From Pisaster brevispinus (Eukaryota; Echinodermata; Asteroidea; Forcipulatida; Asteriidae): a stretch of 64,000 bases of DNA. Numbering within the stretch: position 1 is the stretch's first letter; every line of letters begins with the position of its first letter. Below are positions 24,250 to 38,067 of this stretch, in pieces. The position numbers were made by a program, and so were the translations under genes. The DNA lies in assembly GCA_023634235.1 (NCBI GenBank), contig JAMKCF010000006.1, positions 4,433,421 to 4,497,420 of the forward strand. Direction: 5' to 3'. Below the pieces are notes generated by a model. It had not been told where the DNA came from, made no database searches, and was given only the letters and a program-made list of their open reading frames with translations.

Positions 24250-24960
24250 TCCAGCGCGGATGATCTGTGACAGTTGTGCGCCACTCTGCAATACGTGTGC
24301 TATTTCCCTTTGCTCTGTACTGTTCTGTCTCTGTTCTGCAGCATTGCACCCTTTACACAAAGCTATACACTTTGCACTGCTCTTCCTTGTAACGCTTTAC
24401 TTGTATCATTCATTTCATTTTGCTCTTTACTAATTCTGTTCCTTATGTCCCTTCTGCATACTGCGACATTTACACCGTAAATATGTAGCTCTGTATTACT
24501 TTGCAATGTTTTACTTGTATTGTTTCTCTTTATGCTCTGCACTATTCTGTTCCGCCGCTCTGCATACTGCAGTGTCACGCTGTGCTTGTCTAAGCGTGCA
24601 ACGTTCTGCTTTGCTCAGTACTGTCCTGTTCTGCTCTGTTCTGCAGTGCATTCGTCACCTTTTACATCCTACTTTGTATTGTTCTGCAATACTCTACGTG
24701 TTCTTTTCTGCTCTGCATATATATTGAACCGTCCGCACCAGTATCTTTGCATTAATCTGCATTCTGCTTTGCTCTGTATAGGCTGACACTCTGTTCTTTT
24801 CTGCTCTGCATACAGAACCGTTTACAACACACTTACGCATCTTTGCATTACTCTGCAAGTGCTCTATACGTACTGTACGTTTTTATCTTTGCTCTGTATA
24901 TACTTTTCTGTTCTTTGCTGCTCTAGTCTGCAGACTGAATTTTCTACCCTTGCATAGCTC
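24250..24960. repeat. Degenerate tandem array, ~100-120-bp period
   Basis: Words such as CTTTGCTCTGTACTGTTCTG, TGCATTACTCTGCA, CTGCTCTGCATAC and TTTACA(A/C)C recur in order about six times with strong divergence. The array is pyrimidine-rich on the plus strand, which gives spurious open frames. Confidence 0.7.
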
Positions 24961-25684
24961 TTGCGCAATAACGTGTAAACGTTTTACTAAGACAACTCAT
25001 CAACTCTAAAGCTTGCATCGGTCGCATCATTCTCACCTGATATTCGAAAAAGGAAAAAAAAATAGTCCCTACGAACTTTTGGGCCATCCTTCCTGATTTA
25101 ATTTTGTTATTATTCCGAACTTAGACCGTGACATTAATAAAGGTATCAGACCGTAACACGGTAATAACTGGCGGGCCAAGGACGTGCTCTCCACGCTTCG
25201 CTTGCATCCATATGTATGATGAAACAATGATAAATAGAGTTTCATCAATGGTCCCAGTGTCTTCATAACAACCAAAATGATACTGGATTATGACGCTTGC
25301 GTATTAAAAAATATATATAATAATGTCCTTATCCGTAAAAAGTTTAGTTTGTGGATTCACTCCATTGCCATCAGTTTGCTGATAATTTTGAATGCGAGGC
25401 TGCCAAAGTCAGTTACATTTTGAATGCGAGGCTGACAAAGTAAAGTGTGTTTTGAAAGTGTGTCCAGTGCAAAGCGCTTACTAGTCAGGTTACTGTAGTT
25501 TAGCAGGTATGCCTGTAGCGTGCAATAGATGGCACCCACTTCACGTTATCACACTGGCTGTTAAGTCGGCCATCTTTACGGACAAATCAATCCTTTTTTG
25601 AACGCATGCGTTATGCGTGAATACCGCGTGGGGCATGCGGGAGTTTTAATCAAATTCATTGCAGCATTGGTCAGTGAACCTCCT

Positions 25685-25806
25685 GGACCCAATTTTATAA
25701 AAGCCTCTAAGAACAAAAACTTGCTGAGCGCAGAAAACTCTTGCTTACCGAAAAAAAGGTTACCAGCCAAGTTAATATACGGGTGCCACTGCTACGACTG
25801 GTACCC
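25685..25806. mobile_element. Hairpin MITE (TGCTTAGCA family), half copy
   Basis: The left half only: ACCCAATTTTATAAAAGC, AACTTGCTGAGCGCAG, GGTTACCAGCCAA, CGACTGGTACCCC. The right half with its TIR is missing. Confidence 0.55.
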
Positions 25807-26399
25807 CGGTTGGGAGGGGTGTTTTGGAGTGGTCGACTATGAGATGACAGAAGGATACATCTAAGCATAGTATACAACTTTGATGCTCCTAGAGGGAGGG
25901 GCGCTCAATTTGTACACGGCCCTCTACGCTGACTATGTTATTGGCAATAGAGCACACAGCGCAAAACTCGCACAATTACTCACGGCTGTTGACCGAAATG
26001 GGTTGTGTATTCAATTGGAACCGGCGATTACCAACGTTCAAGTTTAAATACACATCCAGCGCTCCCCGACATGTCAGACGAGCTCGAGCTTTTGGCCGAG
26101 TGGCGAGTGGGAGTAGGAGTGGATAAACTCAAAGACACGGGGGTGGGGGGTCCGAGGGAGACTGTTGAAGAAAGTTTGCAAGCTTTCAATAGGAGTCAAT
26201 TGAGGCGTTACGTTTGCTTGCGCAATCTCGCTATCATATTATTTTGATGCCAAATGATGTTCAGATATTCAATTCCAATTTAAGAGACTTCAGTATTTAG
26301 CAACAACCGGCAGATGGTTGAGGGGATTAAAAATAGCCAATCTCATCAATCTTAAAACTTTCTCTCTATTTCTCGTATTATAGGGTATCATATTCCGTC

Positions 26400-26800
26400 T
26401 TAGTTTCAGATACCCGCGCGCTTGTCTCACCTTATGTCTTCTTGGCGGTCAACCCGCCGTAGCCCCCAGCCCTTTCTCCCGGGGTCACTGCCGGGTCGTC
26501 GAGAGGAATTTCGCCGGGAGCAACGGCACGCATGGCCGGGGCCCGATTTCAATGGAAGCCGCCGCTCGGCGCGGGAAGATCAGCCTCGCCACACGGGGCG
26601 GCCTTATGATCTGGGAGTTGTGCCGAAAATCGTCTGGCCCTTTACACGACAATGCATCTTGTTCGCGAGGGAGATGGATCACAAGAGTTGTTGTGGGATT
26701 TCGAGGCATACCAGCAAAAGAATTTGCTGTCATTGAGTTATTGTTAGGGGACAATGTTGCGGGGAGATTGGACGGTAGTAGAGTCCAGAACTAGGCAATG
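26400..26800 (+). other. GC-rich island with open frames; possible exon or CpG island
   Basis: After TTAGTTTCAG (acceptor-like, ends ~26,409) the sequence becomes clearly GC-rich and CpG-rich. One plus frame is open for about 110 codons and Arg/Pro/Ser-rich (SSWRSTRRSPQPF). A second plus frame and a minus frame are also open. With several frames open and no known domain I cannot choose one. A regulatory CpG island or an unmasked exon are both possible. Confidence 0.25.
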
Positions 26801-28099
26801 ATGACGGGGTGTTGGGTGCCAAGTCAAAGGAATAGTCCCTCATCGAGTGCATCAAATTATATCTGTCTTTTAAAAGACACAAGCATTTGTTAATTACTTG
26901 AATTTTGTCTCCACGATGTCCCGAGAGTAGGCTTATAACCACGGAATTCTGCGCTTGCGTCGCCCTGTAGAAAGCGAGTGATGGTTGTAAAAGCCGGCCG
27001 GACCGTAAGCGCAATTCCGCGGTGAGCCACCAGTGCCATGAAGTTGGGCCCAGTTGTCTGGATTATATTTTTGACTCTTTCTTGTCCGACTCTTGCTCTT
27101 TTCTTTCCGCCAAATTGTATACCTTATCGTTCCAGACCTCCCCCCCCCCCAAACCCTGATCGTAATGTTGCAAAACTGCTTTCAAGATTCATCCTGGCTG
27201 CCCCTGGATCTAAGCGTAACTCCGCTTCATGTTCCTTCATCTTTGGCGTTAATTTTACACCTGACCCCAAATTTCCTCACCTTCCATGTGCTCATTTTAC
27301 CTTTGGAAAGAGCCTCCAAAGTGTCAAACATAAAGTAAATAGCACAATTACATACTTTACATTAAAGGAGCACCAATAATACACCATTGTGTATGACATA
27401 AGTTGTTGTCACCCGGGAACTAAACGGTTGTGCAGACATTGCCGTCTTCTTCATGACATGTTTGTATATATATATATATACCTTTATCTGCGTTCTGAAT
27501 CGCAAAACCTACAATCACTCCCAATATGACGAACAGTCTTTGATTGTTTTGTTTTTTGGATGGATAAAACAGAAGTCCGGTGGACATGGTTTCAACGTAT
27601 ACAGATGTTTTCAAATCATTCGAGGAAGTCCTCCATTACCGATATCAAATCAAATCACGGGAGAGACTTCGGTAATAATTCCAATTTCCTCAATGACTGT
27701 AGCAAGAATTAAGAAGAAAAAAAACCCTCTTTGCATTGTACTTTTAACCTTGGCGGTTTCCAACAACAAAGACCCTACTGAACTTTTTAAATCCAGAAAA
27801 TATGAAAACTAACACCGTCAAAACACAACCTATGACTTGTTTTTTTCCTCGACCGGTTTGATTTTCTGAGGGTCTTGTTGATGAGTTTTATGTTTTCACG
27901 GGGTTTCAAGTTTCCGCACCGCGCTTTAAATATTTACGAACCGTTGACTTGAACAGAATCACCGGGCCCCTATAGTTCGACGAGCCCTGCAATATGCCGT
28001 AGGAAAAGCAGCTTGCCTGCTCGGGACGAGCAGTGCCCAAGTCGGCATTTTGGAAGACGCTCGTTGCTAAACGGGTAAGAAAAAACAACAACACTTTTT

Positions 28100-31000
28100 T
28101 TGGTTTTTCATAATCTGATAAGTTTCATTCGCAAGTTGAATGATTCATTTGAATGGCTCTTTAAAATGATTGTAACAGTTTTATAGCAGCAAGTGGTAGG
28201 ATGTTGATATCAGATACTGTTTAACACGACCAAAACGATTGAGTGAATAGTTAACCGAACTATTTGTATCCGTCGGAACTTTTCGTATTAAATACGAAAA
28301 TATGAAAAATTAACACCGTCAAAAGACAATCTGTCTTGTGTTAATTCTATGGATACTTGAATTATTACAGTATCATTTTGATACTTTTGAAATTGTATAT
28401 TAAAGGAATTATCCTATGGTTGTAAATAATAAATGAATAACAAATAATGATAAAACTTGTTTAAAATTAATTAGCGCCTTGATCTAGTTGCTATGTGTTG
28501 TCTGTCAGAACTGGGTAATTTTCTAATTAGTACTATTGCTATTATTAATTATTATTAGTATACTTATATATTATTTGTATTAAAACAATAATATATGATG
28601 CTACTGTTGCGTTTAATTGATGTGTCAACTTAATGTACAATTACTATTTTGAAAACTTGTTTGTTGTCATTATGAGGCTTTATCGATTTTGATATTAAAG
28701 CTTTTGTTATAAAGCTGGTTTAGCTAATCATCTTGAAATTTATTTTAATTAATCCAGTTGTGTTGACATCATTGTTTAATTTCCTTAGCGGGAAATTTAA
28801 ACATTCAAAATAAAAACATGGGCCTGTAAAAAAATATATAAAAACCCCCCACCAAAAACAAAGTAACAGCCAAACGTCAAACGTGTCGATTTTCATAGCA
28901 TATTGTTAAGATGAGCCCGGTTTTAAATTTTAATTTGGGTTAAATTTGGCTTTTAAATTTTGATTAAAATTTTAAATAGCTGCTTTCATGAGAAAGTTAT
29001 AAGGTTTCATTTAAGGTATTGCAAGAAAAAAATCCGCCAATGACAGGTGGTGGTTAAATTAATCGCTAAAAATGAATTATTGTCAGAATCCCGACAATAT
29101 CTCAATTGTCCGTCAGTCAAGTACAAACAATTTCGCATGTAAAATATATTTCGTTTATTGTATGTGGCATATCCATAAATGTTTCATTTTGCAACAGCAT
29201 CATTTGACAAAATTCGTTCAGAAAAAAAATATATATATTTTGGCGAAAATCGGGCCATGCAACTTTAAAGTATGGTTTATCTTAAAGTACAGAGGAGAAA
29301 GTTCTCCTCGGAATACCTACTAATATATTTATATTTCAATGTAGTGCAGATGATAATGGGACCAATCTCCTCCCTGAAAGAAGTTGATCTGAATTGCAGT
29401 CGTTTTCAGGTGACTGAACAATCAGATTTGAGTTTGGGCAAATAGCACTTCTCTCAACTCTAAAATGATGCCCCAAATCACGCTGCGTTTTCTAGTAAAA
29501 TGCAGAAAAGCAGAAAAACGGCACTGCATGATTGCTCATCTAAAAGCAGTCGTATAGGGCCTATGTACCAATTAATTGATAAGTATATTATTGCCAAACG
29601 GCTGTTTATGGTAGCAGCCATTTTGTCAAACACACAATACCAACGCTGTACCCAGAACTGCTTGACCCTACCCCCTTTGACCATACCAGGACACGCCCTT
29701 CTAAAGCGGGCAGCCACAGAACGACCTTATAAACTGTATCAATAAAGGGCACACCTGCTGTTACCGAGTCACACACCGCCTTTACCCCGTCCCTGCCGCC
29801 TGGCGGGCTCTTTGAGGTGCCGGCCGAGGCAGTTAAGTGGTTTCCTTGATGCTCCGAGGCCTAGACGTCAACACGACGTAGTTAACAACCTAACGCCCTG
29901 GCCTAAACCGACCGAGTGCTACACTCAACGAGAGACCTTCTTTATACGTCTAACACAACATGAATCAAACACACACACAAAATCTTCCCAAACTGGAGAA
30001 AAAGGGAGCTTCTCTGCTCTTCCCTTAAATTCACTTTTGTTTGTTCAGGTACACGGAGACTGATACTTTCTACAAGGTGTTCGTATTTGTTTAGCACCCT
30101 GTGTGGGAGAGCTTCCGTGGACAAACAGCGGTAATGGAACCCCTTATAAAAACGCTTAGAGCTAAATGCAAACTGGATGTAGATTGCAATGAAATTTTCA
30201 AAAATCTTGCGTTCGTCTTATTATTTTTTTTCCTGAAGGAGCGCAGGAATTCTTCTTTCATGAATGAATCAAATCTGAAATGTTTTAAGAAGTCTTGTGA
30301 AATCTACTCACGAGAATGAAGCGATTAAACCCCCATGGTTTAAGTCACCTTTCAGAGATTTATTAATTCGTCCAGAATAGTTTAAAATTGAGAAGCAAGA
30401 TTTGTTCCGGACATAGTCAACATCTTTGTTGGTTTTTGTCCGTTGTAGGGTGTTGTTGGGCAAACAGCTACTCACCAAATTTGAATATACATTTTTGTAC
30501 AAGCATACATTCTCCAGAGAACTTGTTGAAATATTTCCAAAGATACTGCCCCCCCAAGCCCGGAGAAAGTATAAGTTTCCCGGGAAATTTCAGAAAAAGA
30601 AAACAAATGTCAATAGCACGCTTTTAAAAACTCGAGCATTTCCCCCCAAACTAGGGTTTCTTTTTTTAGCTGATACTGCATTCAATTTCGTTTCCGTGCA
30701 CGCATGATTTCGTTCTTCTCATTCATCTACTTTCTTCATAGACATTCAAGACTACATTATCACCATTCTTCAGTTGAATTTCTAGTAATGCCCATTTACA
30801 ATTGATTGAATGGTTGGCCAGCCTCTTGCTGTTAGCTTTAACGAAACCGAATGATCTCTGCGACCTTATGAGTTTGAGTGATCTTTTTTCGACCAGTGGA
30901 TGCTAGACCATTGAAATTGAATTATTACTTTTGACTGTTGCATGCTGATTCAACGGAGCTTTCATTTTCAAACGAAATCGAATGAGCCGGGTGTTAAAAT

Positions 31001-31260
31001 GATTGAGTTTTTTTTGTTGAAATTGGCCTAGAATTTTATGAAGTATCTGAAAACCTCAACAATCAGCATTGCCTATATCGATTGCCGCAATCAAAATAAG
31101 GATGTATGAAAAATACAGTTTGTATAGTTTATATTTCCACAAGACAGGATCATGGAATTTGTAATTTATTTTATTGATTTTTTTGTTAACTTCTGATTTT
31201 TTAGTTTGTTGGTTGCAAGGCATGTTTATCGAAAAAATCGAGGATGGAAATGACTTTGAT
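28100..31260. other. Gene-free AT-rich stretch
   Basis: Very AT-rich from 28,360 to 29,300. A GC-richer patch (29,740-29,930) has no consistent frame. No repeats of note apart from short A/T runs and the palindrome at 31,073. Confidence 0.55.
31073..31100. repeat. Dispersed 28-bp palindrome, copy 5
   Basis: CTATATCGATTGC, CG, CAATCAAAATAAG. Matches the family at 12,904, 14,107, 19,284 and 22,330. Confidence 0.6.
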
Positions 31261-31264
31261 CATA

Positions 31265-31360
31265 AAAACAAAACAAAAACAAACAAACAAACAAACATAA
31301 AAACCCCAAAAAACAAACACCCTACAAAAAAATAAACAAAAAACAAACCCCAAACCAAAA
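31265..31360. repeat. (AAAC)n-type low-complexity tract
   Basis: AAAC and AAACA units with interruptions over ~95 bp, followed by AT-rich sequence. Confidence 0.85.
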
Positions 31361-31879
31361 TAACAACTTTGTTTTGTTTTAGGAAATACAATAAAACATA
31401 TTTTCTTTTCTATAATTCGTTCAAATGTTCAGTTTTGTCCCATCAAGACATCAGTTTTCTCAATTTCTACGTCAAGAGAAAGTTACAGTCCCGGCTAGCT
31501 GCGGTTTTGGGAATCGATAAACTCAAAATCCACTCAATGATTCGTATTCTTGATTTGAAGTATTGCAAGATGATTATTAAAAACGACGTTAACTTCTATT
31601 CCGAAAGCTAATCACTGGACTGATCCAAACTTCCGAACTAGTTTACTTCTTGAAAAGGACTTTTTTATTTCAAAAGTCAATGAAAATTTTAATTCCTGAA
31701 TTAAGTTTCGGAAAGCAATGAACCCCCCCCCCAAAAAAAAAAGAAGAAGAAAAAGAAGAAGAAGTATGTCCCAGAAAACGACCCAACCAGAATAATAGAG
31801 TTGTTGTATTAATGGTATTCTGATTGTCATTTCGTCTTCCTGGAATAAAACTATACCAAAAATAAACAAGATTAATCAC

Positions 31880-33360
31880 GTTTTATTCAATGTTCTTGGA
31901 GGAGAATTTAACGAACCGAACTTCGGGAAAATTAAAAGAGGGTCTCAGAATGCAACAATTTAGCATCCCTGTCGAACCTGGAAGCGGTTGATGATCCTGT
32001 GGCAAAAACGCTAATATAAATATCTGATATCACTGATATTAATATAGATTTGTATTCCATAAATTTACTTCCCTTTGAACCTTAGGATTGGTTCAAACCA
32101 GAAGAAGAAATTGACAACAATTATTGAAAGCATATTCAGGTTGGTTCTGATGTGATGCTCGTGTAAACTTTGCTCATATTTTTAATTTTTTTTTATAATG
32201 CATTTAAACTCCCTAGCCTTGGATCAAATAATGCGTGTACAAAAACAGATATAAACCATTGGTTATGCGGTTTTTACTGTTTCCCTCAAGTTTGTCACAA
32301 GCGGATACGAGAACACTGTTCATAATTTTTAAGTGAATGTACTCTAAAGGAAGATTACATCATTTGCAGACATACAAACAAAAATGTACTTCCAAGATAC
32401 TATAAAATAACTTACTTGACTGAAAGTGCATATTATTCCCAAGTATACAGTGAAATCGTTTTGCCAGGTGCTGTTTCATTTTTGAAGAAAGTTGCAATGT
32501 TGTATCATGTTGAGGCGATGGTCGGCCGACCATCGTTTGAACTGACATGCGAGTCTCTATACAACAAGGTCTGTCTGATAGTTTAAAAACGTCACCATTT
32601 GCTCTCTTTTTTTTGTCTCTCGGCAGTCACGGGATGACACAGTTTAAACAGACCGGTAAAACAATATCTCATATTAAATTCTACTCCATAATTCCACATT
32701 TTCTCGAAAACTATATACAGCAATGACCAATGATGTAATTCCCCTTAAAAAAAAAAGCTAAATAAAGTAACCTGCCATCGCTGTAGTAATTGGATTTACT
32801 TTGTACGATGTTATCAAATAAAGGTACGATGCATGTAAAATTCATTTATTTGTTATACTTTATTATTATATGATCTTAGTGGAGCAAGCTGAGGTACACA
32901 CATTGTTTAGCCGTTATGCTTTTGACAAACACGATATCTCGAAAACAAGTCTACACGTACATATCAGAATATTATAAACCCATCACGTAAGGTGGCAAAC
33001 ACTGCAATGTAGGGCTGGCAGTGCGGTGCATCTCTGATTTGATGAGATCTGCAGACGCCTTCTCTCGTAGCCGTGGAAGAAAGTGTCTCTAATAATGTAT
33101 CAAGGTTACAACGGGGAAGCGACCGGTCGGGCCGGGGGGGGGGGGGGCTGCAGAAATCTTCCTCATTTGGGTTTGTCGTCGCTACAGTGGCGTGTTTTCA
33201 TGGACCCCGGCGTTTTCCACCAGCACAGCTGTAAGTGAACTCCGTTAAGGACACGTCTTACGAGAGCTAAGTGTTTGGCCGCCACATGTACGCGATAATA
33301 ATCATTTAAGTGTATTGCAGTCTGGTTTGGAGATTAATTCTCTAAATATGTACTTCCACC
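31880..33360. other. Gene-free stretch
   Basis: AT-rich sequence with a run of ~13 G near 33,135-33,147. No supportable gene or named repeat. Confidence 0.5.
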
Positions 33361-33370
33361 GTTTTTTTTT

Positions 33371-33571
33371 TTACCAATAATCCGAGCTGAGGGGGGGGGG
33401 GGGTGTTGTTGGTAGATGTTTGGCGTTTGTGTTACGGTCAAAGTAATTTTTCACATGAATACGGTTACTGGGGAAGAGTGCACAGGCCTCGCCATTGTAG
33501 TCAAGCTGACGGCGGGGGTTTGCACGCGAGACTCCCGGGCTGCCAATCTTGGCTGACTCGCTGGATGGCAT
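33371..33571 (-). other. Open frame in a GC-richer patch, doubtful
   Basis: A minus-strand frame opens at an ATG (33,571-33,569) with MPSSESAKIGSPGVSR and a GTAACC donor-like site after about 34 codons. Downstream it runs into a C-run, where the residues become proline repeats. No domain is recognised. It could be an N-terminal exon or chance. Confidence 0.15.
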
Positions 33572-34339
33572 AAACGCCGGGGTTTGTCAGAAGCAATCAG
33601 CGTGGGCCAATCATTCATTAATTAGTAGGTGATGGGAAAACCATACGGTTTAGGGAAGAGGGAAGGCTCCCAGTCCGGTCTGTGCCCACCAAAACAATTT
33701 TGTTTGTCCACGTGGAGGATGGTATATAAGAAACTGAATTCTCAACATAAATAAACGATAACCATTTGAAGGGGAGTCGTCCATCAAATCACGTAGAGGG
33801 CGTAACCAGACATTTTCGATGGGGGGGGGGAGGAGCGGGGGCAAAGTCATAACTTTACCTTTTAACAAGTTTTTTAGAGGGGCCTTTTAAATTTATCGAA
33901 CCATTCATTTGTGCCTTTTTAAAATTTCGTTTAGGGCGGGGGAGGGAGGGCAAGGGTTTTGAGCGAAGGGGTGGGGTGGCTCCCGCCCCTGTCCCCCTCT
34001 CTGGTCACGTCACTGAACTCAAGCTTAATGTCATCATTAGGTGCTCTATATAAGATTTTTTAATTGTTTTTATTTGTTTTAAATGTCTTGTTTTCTTTTC
34101 CTCATTAAGGGAAATAAATGACATCGTTAATTACATTTTCATCAAATTAATATTTGCGAAGATTGAGGGAAAAACTAATGACGTACTAGATAACGGTGCC
34201 AAAAATAGCATGACATTTGTACATTTTGTACACATAACAAAAAAACATATCAATTCGTTATAAATAACACAGCATTCTTAATGACTAATTTTGAAACAGC
34301 AGTAACCAAAAGCATAGAGAGTGAGTCTGATGCTAGACA

Positions 34340-35130
34340 GTTCGAATCGTTAAGGTTATAACGACTTGTAATTCTGTTATAACGAGTTAACATACTTTAT
34401 AACGAACTTTGAATTCGTCAAAGCTGCGAATCGATATTAAACATCGTGAATTCGTATAACAACTGATGGAGAATTTGTATTTATGAATTTCGAATACGTA
34501 AATACAAAAAGGGAATTTGCAATTGTGAACTCAACGAATAAGGAACTCGTAATTACAAAACGGTGAGCACGTAAAAAATGTAATATAAATTTTGAATGCG
34601 TAAATATTCATCAGTAATAAAGAAATGAAGAACCTGTTATCACGAATGTTGACAATGTAGTAGCGAATTGTGACGCCGTATTAACGATAACTATTTATAA
34701 TCTACTACTATGAAATGAATTCCATATCCGTGATAACCATTAGGCCTACGTATGTAATATAACAACGAAGTATGAAACTATCGTAATGAGTTTTTAATGT
34801 GTAGTAATGCACGTCATTAAAAATTACGGATCAGAAATGAAAAATTGAAAAACCGTAATAGTAATTTTAAAAATAAATAAAAAACCCAAAACGAATCCGT
34901 AATACAACTAACTCTGAAACTAAATCATACGAAATATGAACCCAAAGTACAATTGCGAATCCGCACACAAATTATTACAAATCCATTATAAGAATTGCAG
35001 ATCTGTTACACGAATTGTGAATCCGTTAAGTGAGTTTTCAATCCGTAAAAAACCCCAAAACGGTTTTACGTTTACTAATAACATAATCCGAATTAGGAGT
35101 CAACGAATACCAATTAAAAGTTCCGAATGC
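34340..35130. repeat. Degenerate tandem array of ~18-20-bp CGTAATTACGAATT-like units
   Basis: GAATTCGTAA, TACGAATT, TAACGAATT, AATCCGTTA and similar words recur every ~18-20 bp for ~800 bp. The units are partly palindromic and highly diverged, so the array looks old. Confidence 0.6.
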
Positions 35131-35149
35131 GGAAATGTTTCTGTTAGTT

Positions 35150-38050
35150 AGGAACAAACTTAAGTTGAATCCCCCCTTGTTATTCTGATTCGTATCTAAG
35201 TCTCTCAAAATGCCCAAGGCTTGCGATGGTCCTAAAGACCTCCACACGTGGATAAGTCATTAACAGAAAAGTGTTGACTTTAAAAATTATGTTCCGAGAA
35301 AAAGACGAGTTCTGTTGGGTCAACAACAAAGTATTTGTTATCCGATCTCGACGGGGAACGGTGAACCCCCGGCGGTTCTATGCGGGACCATCTAGATTGT
35401 TTCTGTCCTAATCAAAAAAAAGGTAAAGTCAATATACTTCCATGGTTTCACGAAGTAGAGCACTTCTCTGAAACAATCAGGCTACCGAAAAGTTCATTCT
35501 ACGAGAAGTTGTCACATTTATTTTTAGTTATGTTTTTATAGATTTTAAAGTTAGGTGTTATTTAGCTTTTTGAAAAATGTGGTCATAGTTTTCATTTAAA
35601 TTTTTTTATTTTTTATTGGCTAACTATGTGGTTTATTGACTCTTTTTGAAATATCAGGAATAACTAATTTCCGATTTGACAATCAGTGATTTATGATTGT
35701 TAAAAGTAGTGTGAACTGATGCTTTCCTAATTCTGCGGGGGTGAATGTTTTTTTTTTGTTGTTCACAGGAATCCCTGGCAGGAATCGAACCCACAACAAG
35801 GTCTTTCTCTAGTTATCAATTTCAACTTTGGTCTTCGACAAAAATTACCAATATTGTCCGCGTGCTTTATGTCAAGTTTTTCGTGTGTGAAAATGTTTGT
35901 GTTTAAAGTAAGCTTCTCTTGAAAGCCGTCATTGGTTGTTATTATCTCACCCACTTCTCAAACATTCTAACAACAAACAAATAATAAAATAAAAATAGTA
36001 CAATATCACACATTATGCCGGAACATAGGCAATTTCGAGGAAGTCCTTTATCATTTCTGGCACGATTTGTTTAATTTAATACACAGTGCTGAGCGAGCCC
36101 GCCTTTGAAATCAACCTACTATGAAGTATGAATTCATCATAGTTCACAGTCAACTTCAAAACATCCCCGGGGCATACGTTGCCCCCCCCCCCAAACCCAC
36201 CTCCAAATGAATACGCCAAACACTAAGCAAATAAAATCCAAACAATTTTCAAATGGTTTTTAAATGGCTTGCCATAGATAAACAAAATGAGCCCATTTTG
36301 TGGTTGAAAAACCCCCAAACAAAGCAAAACTTTTAGGCCATGTTGTGCCCGGTCTCCGAGACCACTTCGAGAAGTGACCGTTTCTCACCATACACCATCG
36401 CCAGCGATGAAACCGCGATTATTTTTGGAGTAAATCAGTGTCAATGGCTTTCACCTCATAAGCATCTCTATTCATTCCATCCATTACCTCTACTCCCACT
36501 GGATTGCATGACATTATAAGTCACTCAGCAAACCCATCATTTTCCTCCACCCCACCCCCCCCCCCCGAAAGTACATGAAACTGTACATTATTACGACCGC
36601 TTGACATAAATGTCGATTGGGGTTTACCGTCAGTAAAGTGGTGGTTTAAAAACATGAAATGCACGTTCAGTGATGATCAATAACTTAATTTTAGAAACAT
36701 TAATCAGAAGTTGATTCGGTCAGACATTATTGACTTGTTATCGGCAGTTGTTACCTTTGAAATGGATTGAAGCTATGCGCCGGTCTTTTGCACGGCAAGA
36801 CAAAATACGTAGTTCATGTCATTTCATCAGAAACAAGTGACCATTACAACGTTTAATTGTCTAAACTGTGAGGTTTCTGCGTAAAATTCTTCCCGACAAC
36901 CATGTCATTTTGAAGATAAAGCATTTTCAATAAGTGTTGTTTCATCTTTTACGCGTCTATACTCTTCGCCGTGTGCTCAGACGAAGGACGCGATGAAAGT
37001 TTTACAGGAGAAAGGGCGTGAGCAATAAATTAATATGCACACCAATTTGTTTCGAAATGAGCGTGAAAGATTAATCGGTTTCTGCTATTCATAAGTCAAT
37101 ATATTAGGAAGGCTAGCTTTTGAATGGGACAGGGAAAACATGTCTTTGGTTGAGATTCCTGCAACAGAGATGCAAAAGTAATGCCCCATGGCTTTGTCAG
37201 GGGCCATTTTGTTGCTTACGACCTTCTGTTGCTGTATAAAGAGTACTTTGTGTGCCTGTGAAGAAGGGCGTAGAACTGTCCACCATTCCCCCGGCACACC
37301 TCGTATAAAATATTCACATGTATGCCTAAAGTCTCAACATCGTCTATGTCAATACACAATAAAAGTGCTCACAAAGAAGTTCTGGGCCAGTAAGTCACTG
37401 ACACGTCTAATCAACTTACTTGTAGAGTGGTATAGGTCTATGTTTGGTGCACTATTTTTTAAGAAGACGTTGATTTTATGACTGACCGTGTCAGTCCTAA
37501 ACGCTACGCCGTTAAATTTCACTATCTCCCGGCTTTACTCAGCCGAGGTGTTCGCCTCACGCGGCGGTCCTACCTCGGGAAAAAGCTCGGAGATCATAAA
37601 AAGCACTGTGATACGACAAGCTCACACGCCCCTACCGGAATGAGAATGATACAAGTACAAGATTGAGTTACGATGTGCAAGTACATGTAGGCTATACCCC
37701 CACTCCACACCCACGTCACCACGGGCAATATATCATCCTTCTTATCAGACAGATGACTGCCTGTCACGAAGTGGGAACACAAATTTCAATCTTAGGAAAG
37801 TATGACGAGTCAAGTGAAATCTTAAGAGACAATCACCTTCAAAATGTCTCCATGAAAACGGATCTGCTAAAAGGGGTTCCAAAAACTTCACTCCAAAAAC
37901 ATTTAGAGGGTCCAAATGTAATTAAGGTTGGACCGTCTAATTTTTATTTCTATTCCCCTGTTTTCGTTTTATTATTATTTTTAATAAGTTGTTTTACATA
38001 CATGTAAAACAACTTTTACGGAAGCATTTTAAAGGGACATTCAGAGAGAG
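35150..38050. other. Gene-free stretch
   Basis: AT-rich unique sequence with a C run near 36,181 and another near 36,545-36,566. Short frames around 37,188-38,007 show no domain. Nothing else supportable. Confidence 0.5.
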
Positions 38051-38067
38051 GGGAAAAAAATCATATG

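Noticed and set aside
24070..24786. Several Cys/Leu-rich frames of 68-96 codons
   Set aside because: They lie in a degenerate pyrimidine-rich tandem array and overlap each other in different frames.
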